Below are positions 33,200 through 44,372 of a stretch of 64,000 nt of DNA, piece by piece. Source of the stretch: Thalassia testudinum (lineage: Eukaryota > Streptophyta > Magnoliopsida > Alismatales > Hydrocharitaceae). The notes beneath the pieces were generated by a model that made no database searches, was not told the DNA's origin, and saw nothing but the letters and a program-made list of their open reading frames with translations. The first letter of the stretch is position 1; each line of letters begins with the position of its first letter. The stretch covers positions 29,821,501 through 29,885,500 of the forward strand of contig JAZHRO010000056.1 in the NCBI GenBank assembly GCA_037157565.1, in the 5' to 3' direction. A program made the translations under genes and the position numbers.

Positions 33200-34041
33200 A
33201 CCACTACCAACCACCATTCAAACCATCCTTGGCTAGCAAATTCACTCTCATATTCTACCTAGAGCCCATGGCGCCTTCCCCTCTTCCCTTCTCTCTTGAG
33301 CCACGCCAGCCAAAGGAGGGGCCAGGCAAGGAAGATCTTTGGAGGAGATCTTGATGGTGGTCCATGCCACCTTGGAGGAGCATTTGAGGGTGGTGCACAC
33401 CCACCCCTTGGAGGAGAGCATTGAAGGTGGTAGCATCCAACTTGGAGGAGCTCTCAAGGAAGGAGAAGAAGGAGGCCCTCTTTTCAAGCCAAGGAGTAGC
33501 TAGGATTGGAGCAAGACAACTCTCTTCTTCACCAAATTTTGCAAGAGGATTTGTGCTTCTTTTATTGCTTTTGGATTTTTTTATTTTTAGTAGAAGCATT
33601 CCTCTACTTGTCTTGGAAAAGAACATAAATTCTATTTAATCAAATTGCCTTCTTTTCACTTTCTATTGCAATTGTTGTTTTTGTTCTAGCACTTGTTTCA
33701 CCTCTTCCTCCTAATTACTCTAGGCCTCCACTTGCCTAGAGTGAGCTTAGGAAGAGGATATATCTATCTCTTAAGTTTTAGTTGAGTAATTATAGGTGTT
33801 AGTACTTTTTTCTGCAATTCGCATTTTGCCCTTGTCTTTTCAAGACAAAAAAAAAATTACATATTTAAAATACCAAAAAGAAAGTTGAGATCTATTTTGT
33901 AAGCAAGAGAATTAATTTTGCAAACATTTGGCCTCCATGGACGACCCTAGATACTCCCCTATCTAGGTTTATAAATTTAAGAGTTGATCGATTTTGCGCA
34001 TTACAACGACGTATTTTACAAACTGCATAAAATCCGTATCA

Positions 34042-34046
34042 ACTAT
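34042..34046. repeat. Target-site duplication ACTAT, right copy (S3)
   Basis: Directly after CGTATCA; the host LTR resumes. Confidence 0.93.
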
Positions 34047-35291
34047 CCAATAGGACTCAGTGAGAGTCCAATTGACCTAGACATGACTTAATTGAGTTAT
34101 TTTACTCTTGATTAGGTTTCCACACACCCAATTAAACTTGTATTAAGTTTAATTGCATTTTAACTTAGTTAATTAGGGTTTACAACCCTAATTTGAGACC
34201 TACCTTGACCTAAACCCACTAGAACCTAATCTAATCTGCCTAGACACCTATCTTTTGACCAACACACACCCACACACACCATCCACACAATAATACCTAT
34301 TCTAAAGTTCTCCAGAACTCTCTACCATGTGTTGTTGCCTTGGTTGCTAAAATTAGCAACCAAGAGCCATTCCAATGCCACGGCAACTCCATGCGCACCA
34401 CGCGTGGCCGTCCGTGAGCACAAGCACTAGCAGTGTGCCACTACCCTCCTTGTCACCATGTGCAGAGCATGTTGCACCTCCAGTTGCACCTAAATTGCTA
34501 CACCTCTAGTCGCAGCACCTCTAAGTGTTGCCCCAGCAGCAACAGCGCGTCTACCAGCCACCGGCCCTCTCCTCCACCCGCGTGCCCTACTCCAGCCACT
34601 CTGCCCGCGCATAGCATGCATCCACCAACGCCCTTCAGCTGCCCACCGTTGTCCACTTTAACACCTCCACCAGTGTGTAGCAGTGCGCTTGCTCACACAG
34701 CATGCACACGCATCCAGTAGCAACCCGAGTGCGTGGCTGCACGCAGCTCCTCCCCGTATGCGCAGTTGAGCACACCACTCGTGTCTCCTCGTCTCTACGC
34801 ACAGTAGTAGAGAGCTCCACCGCACCCACCAACCCTTCTCCTCGCTGTGACTCTCTTCGACCACCATTTTCCATGAGACCACCACCATTGGAAGCAGCAT
34901 GGCTCCTTCTCCCTCCGATGAGCTCCCTCCCTCCGGCCATCACCCCTTGTGTGCCCTCACGGCAAGGAAACATTTTCCCCTATTTTGCCTCATATTTGTT
35001 TTTACATTGTAGTGCCATTGTGGATTCAATGAATTTTAGGTTATTATTATTATAATGGTAGTCATTTTATAAAGAAGGCCCTCCTCTTTTGCATTATTAT
35101 TATTTCAGCATATCATGTCATAGATTAACCTAATTTAAAGGGGATTTTAACTTGATTTTTGGGGGAAGTAAATAGTGAACATTTGTTTATAACCTGTGCG
35201 AGTTTAAATAGGCTATTGCCTCCCTGTGGATACGAACCGCTCTCTCTAGTGGTATAATTTAATTATTTTGTTAACCGATTTTCCACCACTT

Positions 35292-36882
35292 TGATACTAA
35301 AATGATAAATAATCTTAATCATATTATTTGAAAGCAAAAACTGTCTTACCAGTGGCATCATGGTGGAGCTTGTGAACATGGAGGTGGAGGTGATGGCTTA
35401 TGGAATGTGGAGCTATGCTAAAAGACCAAGATGGACCAAATGGCCACCCCTTAGGTCTTTTTATAAACCTAAGGGAAGCTCTCTAGAGAATTATGGAATT
35501 CACTAGTGAGGCCTATGGTGGGAGCTTGTGGGAGAGTGAGAGAGAGGATGGATGGTGGTTTTTAGATCCACCAAATGTGGATCTAAAAATTGAATGGCTC
35601 TTAGTTGCTAATTTTAGCAACCAAGGCAACTACACATGGTAGAGAGTTCTAGGGAACTTTAGGCTCGGTATTTTTGTGTGGATGGTGTGTGTGGGTGTGT
35701 GCGGGTCAAAACTTAGGTGGCTAGGTTGATTAGGTTAGGTTCTAGTGGGTTTAGGTCAAGGTAGGTCTCAAATTAGGGTTGTAAACCCTAATTCACTAAG
35801 GTAAAGTGCAATTAAACTTAATACAAGTTTAATTGGGTGTGTGGAAACCTAATTGAGAGTAAAATAACTCAATTAAGTGAGGTCAAGGTCAATTAGACTC
35901 TCACTGAGTCCTATTGGATAGTGTGTGCTGAGATTAGGGCTCAATTGGACTCAATGAGTCTAATTGAATAAACTGAAGAGATTGACCATGATCCAAGTCA
36001 ATTAGGTTTAGTGATGACCTAATTAGGTCCATAGGGAGGTATAGAGGTGATGTACTAGGGTTAGGGCACCTTAATTTAGGTTCCTAGCGGGTTGGAATTG
36101 GGTTTAAGGAGCTAGAGATCCAAGATCAAGGCTTGAATCTCAAAATAGGGTCTGGAGGGCAGTTCTGGATGTCCAATAAAGTTATCAGACATCTTATAAT
36201 GCAAAAATCAGAAGTCCAAACTTATTGTCTGGATGTCAAATCAGAGTCAGGAGGGATTTTAGGTTCTGTCTTGGGTATTCTACAAAAATTGGACATCTTA
36301 CCAAGTGTTTAGACATCCAATAACAATGTAGAAGTGGGTTTAAGGTGTGCGGGAGTTGGCTAAGAGTTTTGGATGTCTTATAACTCATCTAAATGATCAG
36401 ATAGAGGCTAAAATTAGGGTTTTAAGGTTTCCTAGGGTACAATGACCTAATCTAAGGGTGGTTAAGGCTTGGGGAAGCTTTTGAGCTATCCTAGGGCTAG
36501 GATAGCTTAAAAGATTCCCCAAGCTAGGATGGACCTAAGTTCTTCGTAGTTTACTGCTTTATTCCTACTTAACAAAATAGCATACCTCAAACCCTTACAT
36601 TATTGTCTACTACATCTTATTTTTGGTCTTTTGCTCCAGCTCTGCTGCAACTCTGGCTTCAGGTCCAACTTCAGATCCAGTCTCAGATCCAGCTCTTGAG
36701 CTTTTTATTTTCTACAATTTATATAATGCACCTAATTAGTATATTATAGCATTATTCTATGCATAGCTATAGAAAGAACAGTAAAGATGCAAATAATGCT
36801 TATGCATGCATGAACTGCCTTAACTTATGCTAAGTCCTAGCCTAATTTAGGTTAATTAAGACCTATGATTGCTACACAATCA
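35292..36882 (-). mobile_element. Inverted LTR S4 (family A-like), about 1.59 kb, minus strand
   Basis: On the minus strand it starts TGATTGTGTAGCAATCA (36882-36866), carries the GACGTC/GATGTC words (36160-36380), the GCAACCAAG block, TATAAAAAG (35465-35457), and ends GTATCA at 35292. ACCACTT is found on both sides (35285-35291 and 36883-36889), longer than the usual 5 bases. It is most like the 5' part of the E LTR. U5 is short, so internal loss is likely. Solo LTR is the best reading. Confidence 0.75.
35457..35465 (-). promoter_or_regulatory. TATA box of LTR S4
   Basis: TATAAAAAG followed by ACC on the minus strand, as in S1 and the A 3' LTR. Confidence 0.7.
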
Positions 36883-37149
36883 ACCACTTTTCCTGTCTTC
36901 CTTCTTCACTCATTGACCCTTCTGGACCTATTAATAAATGCTAGTTTATCATCATTCTTATGCCCCAAAACTAACCTAGCTCTTAGTATTCTAACTCTGC
37001 AAATGGGTTTTTGGGCTGCATTTAGGCATTTACCTAGGATAGGCATGCATTGCATTTTAATGTATTTTTGGTGCATTTATCTGAGTGTCAAGATTAGGCA
37101 GAATGTCAGATCCCACACATCTTGGCACTTAGGAAGACAGAAGATGAAG

Positions 37150-37860
37150 AAGAAGCTCCTATCAGCTGGATCCCAGCTAGATCTAGCTCATTTTAGCTGA
37201 ATCCTAGCTAGATCCAACTCATCCCAGTTGGATCCCAGCTCTTTTTAGCTAGATCAACTCACCCTTAGCTCCATTCATCTCATCTCAGCTGAATGGTAGT
37301 GATAAGTAGTTCACCATAGCTCTAATCAGCTCAGCTTAGCTGGATGGTAGCTCAAACTAGCTAAAGACAGTTGATCCCAACTCCATTCCAACTCTTCCAG
37401 CTCCGAAGAGTTCATTGGAAGTTCAACCTGACTAGGACTAGCTACTGACATCAATTAGCTAGACTTGTTCAACTAAAGATGACCTTAACCAGCTCAGGCC
37501 AGCTCAAGTCCAGCTCTCGGGAACTCCACTTTGCTCAACTTAGTTGAGCTAAGCTACCTTAGCTACTCTAGCTAGCTATGTCCTACCCAGGAATATCAAA
37601 CCCTCAGCTCACCTTAGCTTACATCAGCAGAAGCCAGCTCATCTTAGCTTGGCTTAGTAGCTAGCAAAGAACTAGCAAGCTAAGCTAGCTAAGCTAGCTC
37701 CTTGCAGCTCTCTTCAGTAGCCACCTGCTCCAGTGTAGCTTAAGATGACTACCTCCAGCTCTCCCTTAAAACCCTAGCTCCAAATGCCTCCAACCCTACT
37801 CCTTACTAGCTAAGCTAACTAGGCTAGCTTAACTTAGCTAGTCATCTCCTTGGCAACCCT
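37150..37860. repeat. AGCT-dense domain in U3 of element I LTR
   Basis: Counterpart of 32040-32850; the words are kept (CAGCTCA, TTAGCTGG, GCTAGCTAAG) although exact order and spacing differ. Confidence 0.88.
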
Positions 37861-38330
37861 ACCTAACCCTAATTCCCATCCAACTAGTCCACCTACTTAA
37901 GACCACCTAAGCTTCCACCTAAGCTACCCTACTCCACCACAACTTGGCGCCAACCCAAGCCACCTCTTCAACCCTCAACCACCACCAACGGGCACTACAT
38001 TTTGGTGCCAAAACTCCCTCCATAACCACCATCAAAATGGTGCCAACCCAACTCCTCATCTCCACCCTACACATCACCATCCAACCCATCCTAATCCTTG
38101 CTTTTGGTGCCAACAAAAACCTTCTTGAATGTCCCCCTTTTTGTAGCCAACTTATGGTGTCTCTTCACCACAAAAAGCCACCAACACCACCTACAACTAC
38201 CCTCCTTCACACCCTTAAGTTGGTGCCACCAAGCCTTATCCCGAGGATCCCTATAACCAGCACTAACTACCCACCAAGCCTAATCCTAGCCCTACACCTA
38301 AGCCCATGCCAACCATTCCTCATCTACCTC

Positions 38331-38339
38331 TATAAATAC
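38331..38339 (+). promoter_or_regulatory. TATA box of element I LTR
   Basis: TATAAATAC at the position matching 33191 in S3. Confidence 0.65.
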
Positions 38340-39200
38340 CTACCATAATTACCACCAAAAACCCATCTTCTCCATTAGTTAGATCCACCATTCTTCCATC
38401 ACATCTCCACACAAAGGAAGTAGGAGAGAAGAAGATCAAGGGGGCAACCTACCTACCCCCTTGGTGCCTTCTTCTCTCCCTCTTCTCCCTTAGCCACGCC
38501 AAGGAGGAGGAGATCTTCACACTATAGGGATGGCCAGACAAGAGGACGAGACTTGAGGTGGTTGACGCCCACCTTGAGGGGAGACTGCCTGGAGGAGGAC
38601 AACTACAAGAAGAAGCTATGGAAGAATTCTTTTCAAGTGCAGGGCGACTGCACTTGGTGCAAGGGCTCTCTTAAAGTTCTACATAGGATTCATCTTCCTC
38701 TTTATCTTGTATTAGCTAGTTTGTTTCTCTTTTTCTTTTAGAAGCATTTAGCTACTTGTATGTTACTCTTCTAGCAATACAAAATTCATTTTGCCTTCCA
38801 ATTTTCATGTTGTAGTTAGTATGTTTTCTATGTTGTTCTTGTAGTTGTAGTGTACACACTTCCCTCTTCTAATTACCCTAGGTGCACTTTCCTAGGGTGA
38901 GCTTAGAAGAGAGAACTCCATTCTTGTCACTTAGGTCTAGTGATAGGTGTAATTGCAACATATCTTAAACCCATTTGTTTATGAAAAACCCTAAAAATAA
39001 TATAAATCAAAATCATAAAAATAAGATTTGAGAGGAGAGAGAGAGAGCCACTCTTGTGGTTAACAAATTGGTCTCCCTGGATGACCCTAGATACTCGACT
39101 ATCTAGGTATTATAAATGTAAAAGTTTGATTGTGGATTTATGCATTGCAATGACACTAATTACATCATTTAAGAAATCGCATATTTTCCATATCACTTTT

Positions 39201-39218
39201 TGGTGTCATTGCCAAGAA
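39201..39218 (+). other. Primer-binding site of element I, degenerate
   Basis: TGGTGTCATTGCCAAGAA, 5 bases after the LTR. It differs from TGGCACCGTTGCCGGGGA mainly by C to T and G to A changes, as expected from decay of methylated DNA. Confidence 0.8.
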
Positions 39219-40000
39219 GGCATGGCTTAATCACATAATTATCTCTCTCTTGCTTTCTTGATCTTCTCAAAATTTTGATTGCTCTAACTTTAGGTGCAAA
39301 TCAGGAGCGGGAGCGGGATTTGGAGCACTTGGAACAAAAGCTTCAAGTTTCTTTTCTTCTCACGTACTTCAGGTTGGTACCCTAGGCCTTTTCTCATAAA
39401 AAAGAAAAATAAAATCTCCTAAAAAATCTTTAAATTATCCAAAAAATCAAAAACAAGAAAAATTGAGGGTGGTGGAACCCTAAAATTCGTTTTGTTGGTT
39501 GTTGAAGATTCACTTTTCCACCACCTTCATCTTATTGGTGTCTCATTTTTGAAAATCTAAACTTCTATCTTGATTTTCAAAAATCAGATTCAGGTACTTA
39601 GGAGCTTCTTAAAATCACCAAATTTCATCTAGGGAAGCACCTTTGAGTCAGGAACCTTGAGTACAATTTTTAAGAAATTTCATTGAATAGAAAAAATTAA
39701 AAAATTTATGGACTGAATAGGGGTCAGACCTTGTTTTCTTACTATTTTCTTACTGTTTGTGAATTTTATAAATTTTTATACTCATTAGATTTTGTCAAAC
39801 TTTATATTTTTGAAAGCCTTAATAAATTATCTACAACATATAAAATTCTTAAAAATTTTTGAGGTCATTTGAAGTTTCTGCAATATCAATTCCCGGAATG
39901 TATCATTTCTGGCTCTTGACACCAGTAAGAAGAAAAATTCCAAAAAAATATCAAGGCACAATTTTGAAAAATGATCACACAAGTTTCGTGAGTTTGAAAT
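39219..40000 (+). other. Leader of element I
   Basis: A/T-rich, no ORF of note. Blocks such as CAAAATTT, TCGGAACC-like words and CAAGTTTCGTGAGTTTGAA echo the leaders of A and D (D near 20850). It ends where H's LTR starts. Confidence 0.65.
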
Positions 40001-40450
40001 TGGGGTTACGACTAACTCATCGTTGTAGTTGCAAAACTCGTGATCAAATAAAATTTATCCTGAAGCTCTAAGGGAGTCCCGGGTCGAACACAGAGAGGCA
40101 ACATTTACTTTGTATGAAAACCGTGCTTCGTTTTGTTTATTTTTGGTATTTTAAAGTTTTGTTATTTTTTTGTATTTTTGAAGGAAGATGACAAGCAGAA
40201 TAAATCACAAGAGATATGGAACAAATATGATATATATCATGAATGTCCATTACAATAATCTACAAAAGCATAAAAAGGGAGGAAGGTGAGAAGAAATCTC
40301 CTGAATCGGCTGTTTAGTGAGACGACGGTGCCTGGTGGAAGCTTGGATGAAGGAGGTGAGGAGCAGGATGACGGAGGTGAGATGCAGGAGGACGTCGGGT
40401 AGAGGAAATATTCAGCATAGCTCTGGAATGGAGGTGAGGAGGTGGAGTTG

Positions 40451-40455
40451 ATCTG
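40451..40455. repeat. Target-site duplication ATCTG, left copy (S5)
   Basis: Repeated at 43116-43120. Confidence 0.93.
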
Positions 40456-41235
40456 TGTTGACGCGACTAACTCGATCGTGTTTTAACAGTTAATTACGTC
40501 GTAGTATAGGTGATCAAACATCGTCAACAAATAAAAGTTTTATTACTCGAAGACCGGAGTATCCGAGGTCGAACACAGGGAGCAATTGGAATTTACTACT
40601 AATCTCAAGAATGTAATTGAACATTTTAATTGCTGAAAACTTTAATTCAAATGTAAATGCATGAGTTTGAAAAGCAATTATGGTAAAAAGAAAGAATTAG
40701 ACATCTGATCCCATGATCAGACATCTTAAAAGTGTGTTTTTCCCTTCTTTGGTTCTTCTTCTTCTTTTGCTTGTCTTCTATTTCTTTTCTTCTTCAGTTC
40801 TTCTCTTTTTCCTTCGCCTCTTCCTTCTCATTTCAATGGCTTCCTTCTTCTTCTTCATTTTTGCCTCTGTTTGCCTTCTGCTTCCTTCTCTTCTTCCATT
40901 GCTAGCAGTGGCTAAGTGTTTGCTTCATTCCTTCCTTCTTCCTTCCCTGCACAACCACAGCAAAGCACAAAACCTAACTTTCTACCCACACCCTCACGTC
41001 TCTCTCTCCCTACACCACTCTCAGGATGCTCTCCTGGAGCTGCATATAAATGGGTCGGATCTCGCGCCCGTGACCAGGTGCAACAGCGTGAGGGTGATGC
41101 GCGTGGTGTGCTCAGGACAGGGTCGGGTCGGGTAGTGCCAGATCCGCATGGTGAAATCGCGGATGAGGCGGCGTGAGATAGGTGAGGGACCTCACCCCAA
41201 GTGTAATTGGAGGCGAACAACGTATTTCCTAAAAT

Positions 41236-41279
41236 CAATATAAAGGATATTAATGCGTCGTGAATTACCGATGTGGGAC
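41236..41279 (-). promoter_or_regulatory. USE plus TATA module in S5
   Basis: GTCCCACATCG at 41279-41269, then 26 bases, then TATATTG at 41242-41236. This is the arrangement of plant Pol II snRNA promoters. Confidence 0.65.
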
Positions 41280-42171
41280 TAAAGCTCCCGGCCTTCTCTC
41301 GCGCGTGCCTGCAGAAATCCTTCCTGCAATTGCCACTACTGCGGACTCTGTTGCGTCGCTCGCTGGATCAGATATCTTCGCAATGCCTCCCCGAGTGAGT
41401 TGCACCTGGAGCCTTGCGGTCCTGAAGCCTGGAGCGAGCGTGGAGCTTCCTCGAGTTGCCGTCAATGGCGGCCGTGGTGTCCAACCTGTCAGACACGAAA
41501 AGAGCCTCGCGGCCTAATCAGATCACCCAGGAACCTTCACCGTGTCACGATGAAGGTGATGAGCTATGTGGCAGGCTGCGGGGTGACCTAGGCGTGCGTG
41601 CCTAGGTCATCCTGTGGCCGGGTGGATGGGTGTGTTCGGGGGACTACTGTGGAGTCGTAGAGGGTCGGTGGATGGGCGGATGTTACTCAGTGAGGTGAGG
41701 CGGAGGTTATGTGATGGTCGGCGAGGTGTGTGGGGCTGCGGAGCGATGGGCGCGCCACGCCGGAGGGTGGCCGGAGGTGAGGAAGGTGATGGTGAACAGC
41801 GGCGGTCGAGGGTTTGTTGATGAAATAAAATGATGGAGATAAAAAAGGGGGTAGAGAAGAAGAGTTTTAACCTAATTAAAGGGATGAAGGGGACGAGGAG
41901 GCAGACGGCAGTACCTGCTGTCGCCGGAGAAGAAGACGCCCAGTGGGGGAAGACGGCGGCGACGATGGGGCTAGGGCAGCGCATGCGGGTGTTGCGCGAC
42001 GCGAAGAAGGATGAGGAAGATGGCTCTGCCACTGGTTTTGTGGCAGAGCGAAGAGGAAGGGGAGGGGGAGCTCGTCGGAGCTTGCTGGACACCTTGGCCG
42101 GAGAAGGAGATGAATTTGAGGTGGAATCCTGGCCAAGTCAAGCTGAGGAGGTTCGGCCGGAGTTAGGGTTT

Positions 42172-42179
42172 AATTTATA
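42172..42179 (-). promoter_or_regulatory. U3 TATA box of S5
   Basis: TATAAATT on the minus strand, where the G LTRs have TATAAAA. Confidence 0.5.
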
Positions 42180-43115
42180 GGTGCTTGGCCGTGCTTCTGG
42201 TGCGTGGAGGGCAAGCTTCTAGTCACCGACATCTCACCAGAGATGGAAGGTGGTTAGATACCCAAATCTCTCATGCATTCGCACAAGAGATTGGGTGCAA
42301 ATCTGGGATCATGATCGGGCTCAGATGGAAGGGGATTCCTCAGAGAATCTCCCTTCCAATTTTGGGAGGGGATCTCTGAGGGATCTGAGCGTATTCCCTC
42401 TCTAATCCTCGTCGAAGAAGGATTCTGCCCCAATAACGGTGGAAGGACTTGATTGTAAGTTTGGCGAGAAAGATAGGGGGTTGTTGTGATGGTTTTCAAA
42501 AGATAGGGACCAAAATGTGATTGGGTGTACTAAATTGCAAAGTAGGTCAAGATGACCTCCCCTTAGGTCCAAATTTTTGTACAAACCTAATTTTGACCTA
42601 AGAAATCCAATGGTGAAGTTGTATTTTAGTTTTTACCACGTTTGTCTGGGCATTTTGCATAGAAACCCAAATTAGGTCAATTGATGAGCTTGGACCATAA
42701 TCTAGGTCAAACTAGGTTCCAAAGGCCAATTTGAATGTTATAAACCATAGGGTATATTTTTCCATGATTTTTAGAGTGTTTAATTGATTTTTATCCTGAT
42801 CAAAACCTTGTTGAATTAAGCGGGTCTGTTTTAGGGTTACAAGATGTCATTTAATTCCTAGATTGCACATGAACCCATTTCTGATTGATTCAACCCACTT
42901 TTTATCTCATTTAGACCATTTGACCTATGTTTTGTCTTTGAGAAATCCCGTTTATGTACTGCAATGGTAAAATTGCAGTTTTAACCTTTATTTCATGTTT
43001 TCTTCTAAGAACACTTATTCCTCCAATTAAGCCCTGTTCTAAGTCATGTAGGAGCTTTTACTCTCTTTATTAGGTCAAAATGAGATAGTTATGGCTCATG
43101 ATGAGTCTCTCATCA

Positions 43116-43120
43116 ATCTG
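43116..43120. repeat. Target-site duplication ATCTG, right copy (S5)
   Basis: Directly after CTCTCATCA; matches 40451-40455. Confidence 0.93.
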
Positions 43121-43334
43121 CTACCATAATGGAGGTGGGAGGACGATTCCAAGGTGACTTGTGAATGGTGATGGGAAGAGGGAGAAATATTTGGTGAGGC
43201 TGAGGCTCGCTACACTAATAGGCACCTTGGGAGTTTGAGAGTAAGCTCTAACAGAGCATTGGTAGGCTTGCTAGAGGTTAGGAGTAGGTGGGAATAGTGT
43301 AGGTAGAGATGCATTGGCAAGGGGGTGTGTAGGC

Positions 43335-43341
43335 CTTTATA
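43335..43341 (-). promoter_or_regulatory. TATA box of the H LTR
   Basis: TATAAAG on the minus strand, about 1 kb inside the LTR. Confidence 0.5.
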
Positions 43342-44356
43342 CAGTGGATGGGAAGAAGAGAATCCTGCACACAGGCATTCAGCGACAGCTACAAGTGTCA
43401 CTAAAGGTTGCTCAAGCTGTCACCAAAAGATCCGTGCCTCCTCAATGCCTTGGCTAGTGCACACACTGTGTAGGCCATTTAGTGATAGCTATAAGTGTCA
43501 CTAAAGGACTGCTCTTCTATCATTGTAAATCCCGTGCCCACCACTCACGCCCGCAGCTGTCATCATGCACATAGGCGTGGGTGAATCTTGATCATCAAAT
43601 GAAGGATCACGTGCCTCGTCATCAACAGTTGGATGTTGCATTCAGACATCTTAACTGCGCACTCAGAGAAAGTGCATTTGCCTTGCGTGTGGGGCAACGC
43701 TGACCACTCGATCAAGATCGAGCAGTCTAATTTGGTTGAGCAGGCATATGCACGGCGGATTAGAAGTCGAACTTGCTCCTCTTGTTTGTAGAGAGAGTGC
43801 CTCACCGTTTGGACAAGGAGTGTCTTTGTTGAGTGGAGAGCGGTACTGTTGCTCATCTCAACCGTTGGATGAAGATCCAATGGTCGAGATGAGGCCTTCC
43901 TTGAGCTGCTTGGCCGAGTGACGAGTTCAGCCATGTAGCACACATCTCAGCCGTTAGATTGAGATCCAACGGCTAGGATCTCATCTGTGGTGGGTGTAGG
44001 GCCACCTTGGCTCAGATGGGGCAGTCTGGATGGCACCACGTGGTGCCATTTGGGCTGTCCGTCTTCTTCTTCTTATAGAGGGTGCTATAGGGCTCAGATC
44101 GGGGTGATTCTCACGCTGACGGATGGCGATCATCGTTCTGAATCCATTTGTACAGTCGGATTCTTCATCCGAATCCCGTAAAGATGTCGCACTGCCTCCT
44201 AGCCATGTAAAAAGACAGAATTAATGTACATAAGATACAACTATCCGAAATGCAATGCAATGGATGTTTGTGCAATATTTATATCATGATATGCAATGCT
44301 AGGCCTAGGAACTATTGTAAATAAGCATTTTACGATGAATTTATACGTGCTTATCA

Positions 44357-44372
44357 TACCCCCATGCTTACT
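44357..44372 (-). other. Terminal polypurine tract of element H
   Basis: Minus strand AGTAAGCATGGGGGTA, directly before the LTR start TGATAAGC. Confidence 0.88.

Larger units (their letters stand above)
31835..34041 (+). mobile_element. Solo LTR S3 (family I), 2207 bp, in the LTR of E
   Basis: It starts TGATAAATGCCAGTTTATCA and ends CCGTATCA; ACTAT flanks both sides (31830-31834 and 34042-34046). It matches the 5' LTR of element I (36931-39195): same start, same AGCT-dense U3, a TATA box at 33191 and similar ends. Taking it out restores the E LTR between AACACACACTAT and CCAATAGG. Confidence 0.94.
30887..35288 (+). mobile_element. 3' LTR of element E, interrupted by solo LTR S3
   Basis: The 5' part 30887-31834 begins TGATTGTGCAGCAATCA and has GACGTC/GATGTCC words. 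After S3 it continues from 34047 (CCAATAGGACTCAG) with the AATTAAACTT and TTAGCAACCAAGAG blocks of the family. From about 34377 it differs from the A LTR and is GC-rich, but CTCCCTGTGGATACGAACC (35232-35250) is an R/U5-type motif, so the LTR probably runs to about 35285-35288. Without S3 the length is about 2.2 kb, like the other family members. The right edge is the uncertain point. Confidence 0.72.
36931..39195 (+). mobile_element. 5' LTR of element I
   Basis: Same family as S3. The start is mutated (TTAATAAATG instead of TGATAAATG), so the terminal TG is lost; the end is CCATATCA. TATAAATAC at 38331 is the TATA box. The AGCT-dense domain spans 37150-37860. Length 2265 bp against 2207 in S3. 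Confidence 0.88.
36931..40000 (+). mobile_element. Element I: 5' LTR, PBS and leader; rest displaced beyond the window by H
   Basis: LTR 36931-39195, PBS 39201-39218 and leader 39219 to about 40000 are in the correct order on the plus strand. At about 40001 the minus-strand LTR of element H begins, so H is inserted in the leader of I and the coding part of I should lie to the right of H's 5' LTR, outside the window. Confidence 0.82.
40456..43115 (-). mobile_element. Solo LTR S5 (family G), 2660 bp, minus strand, in the LTR of H
   Basis: On the minus strand it starts TGATGAGAGACTCATCA (43115-43099) and ends GTCGCGTCAACA at 40456. ATCTG flanks both sides (40451-40455, 43116-43120). It resembles the LTRs of G along its length but is clearly more diverged. 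TATA at 42172-42179 and USE-TATA at 41236-41279. Confidence 0.94.
40001..44356 (-). mobile_element. 3' LTR of element H, interrupted by solo LTR S5
   Basis: It starts TGATAAGCACG at 44356 (minus strand), right after the polypurine tract. It includes TATAAAG at 43341-43335, words like CCGTTGGATGAAGATCCAATGG (43859 region), then S5, then 40455-40001 with the CTGTGTTCGACC motif (40080-40105) and a GAGTTAGTCGTAACCCCA end. The end at 40001 (TG in plus sense) is estimated. Without S5 the length is about 1.69 kb. It is a different LTR family from G and A. Confidence 0.78.

Noticed and set aside
33255..33626. ORFs of 123 and 79 codons in S3
   Set aside because: LTR sequence near the TATA box, not kept in the LTR of element I.
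34433..35055. Overlapping ORFs on both strands (95-117 codons) in a GC-rich stretch
   Set aside because: They sit inside the E LTR, overlap each other in several frames, and show low-complexity Pro/Ser/Thr or Arg/Gly content without a domain.
41607..42180. ORFs of 161, 116 and 86 codons in S5
   Set aside because: LTR sequence; frames are not kept in the G LTRs and products are Ser/Pro- or Arg/Gly-biased.
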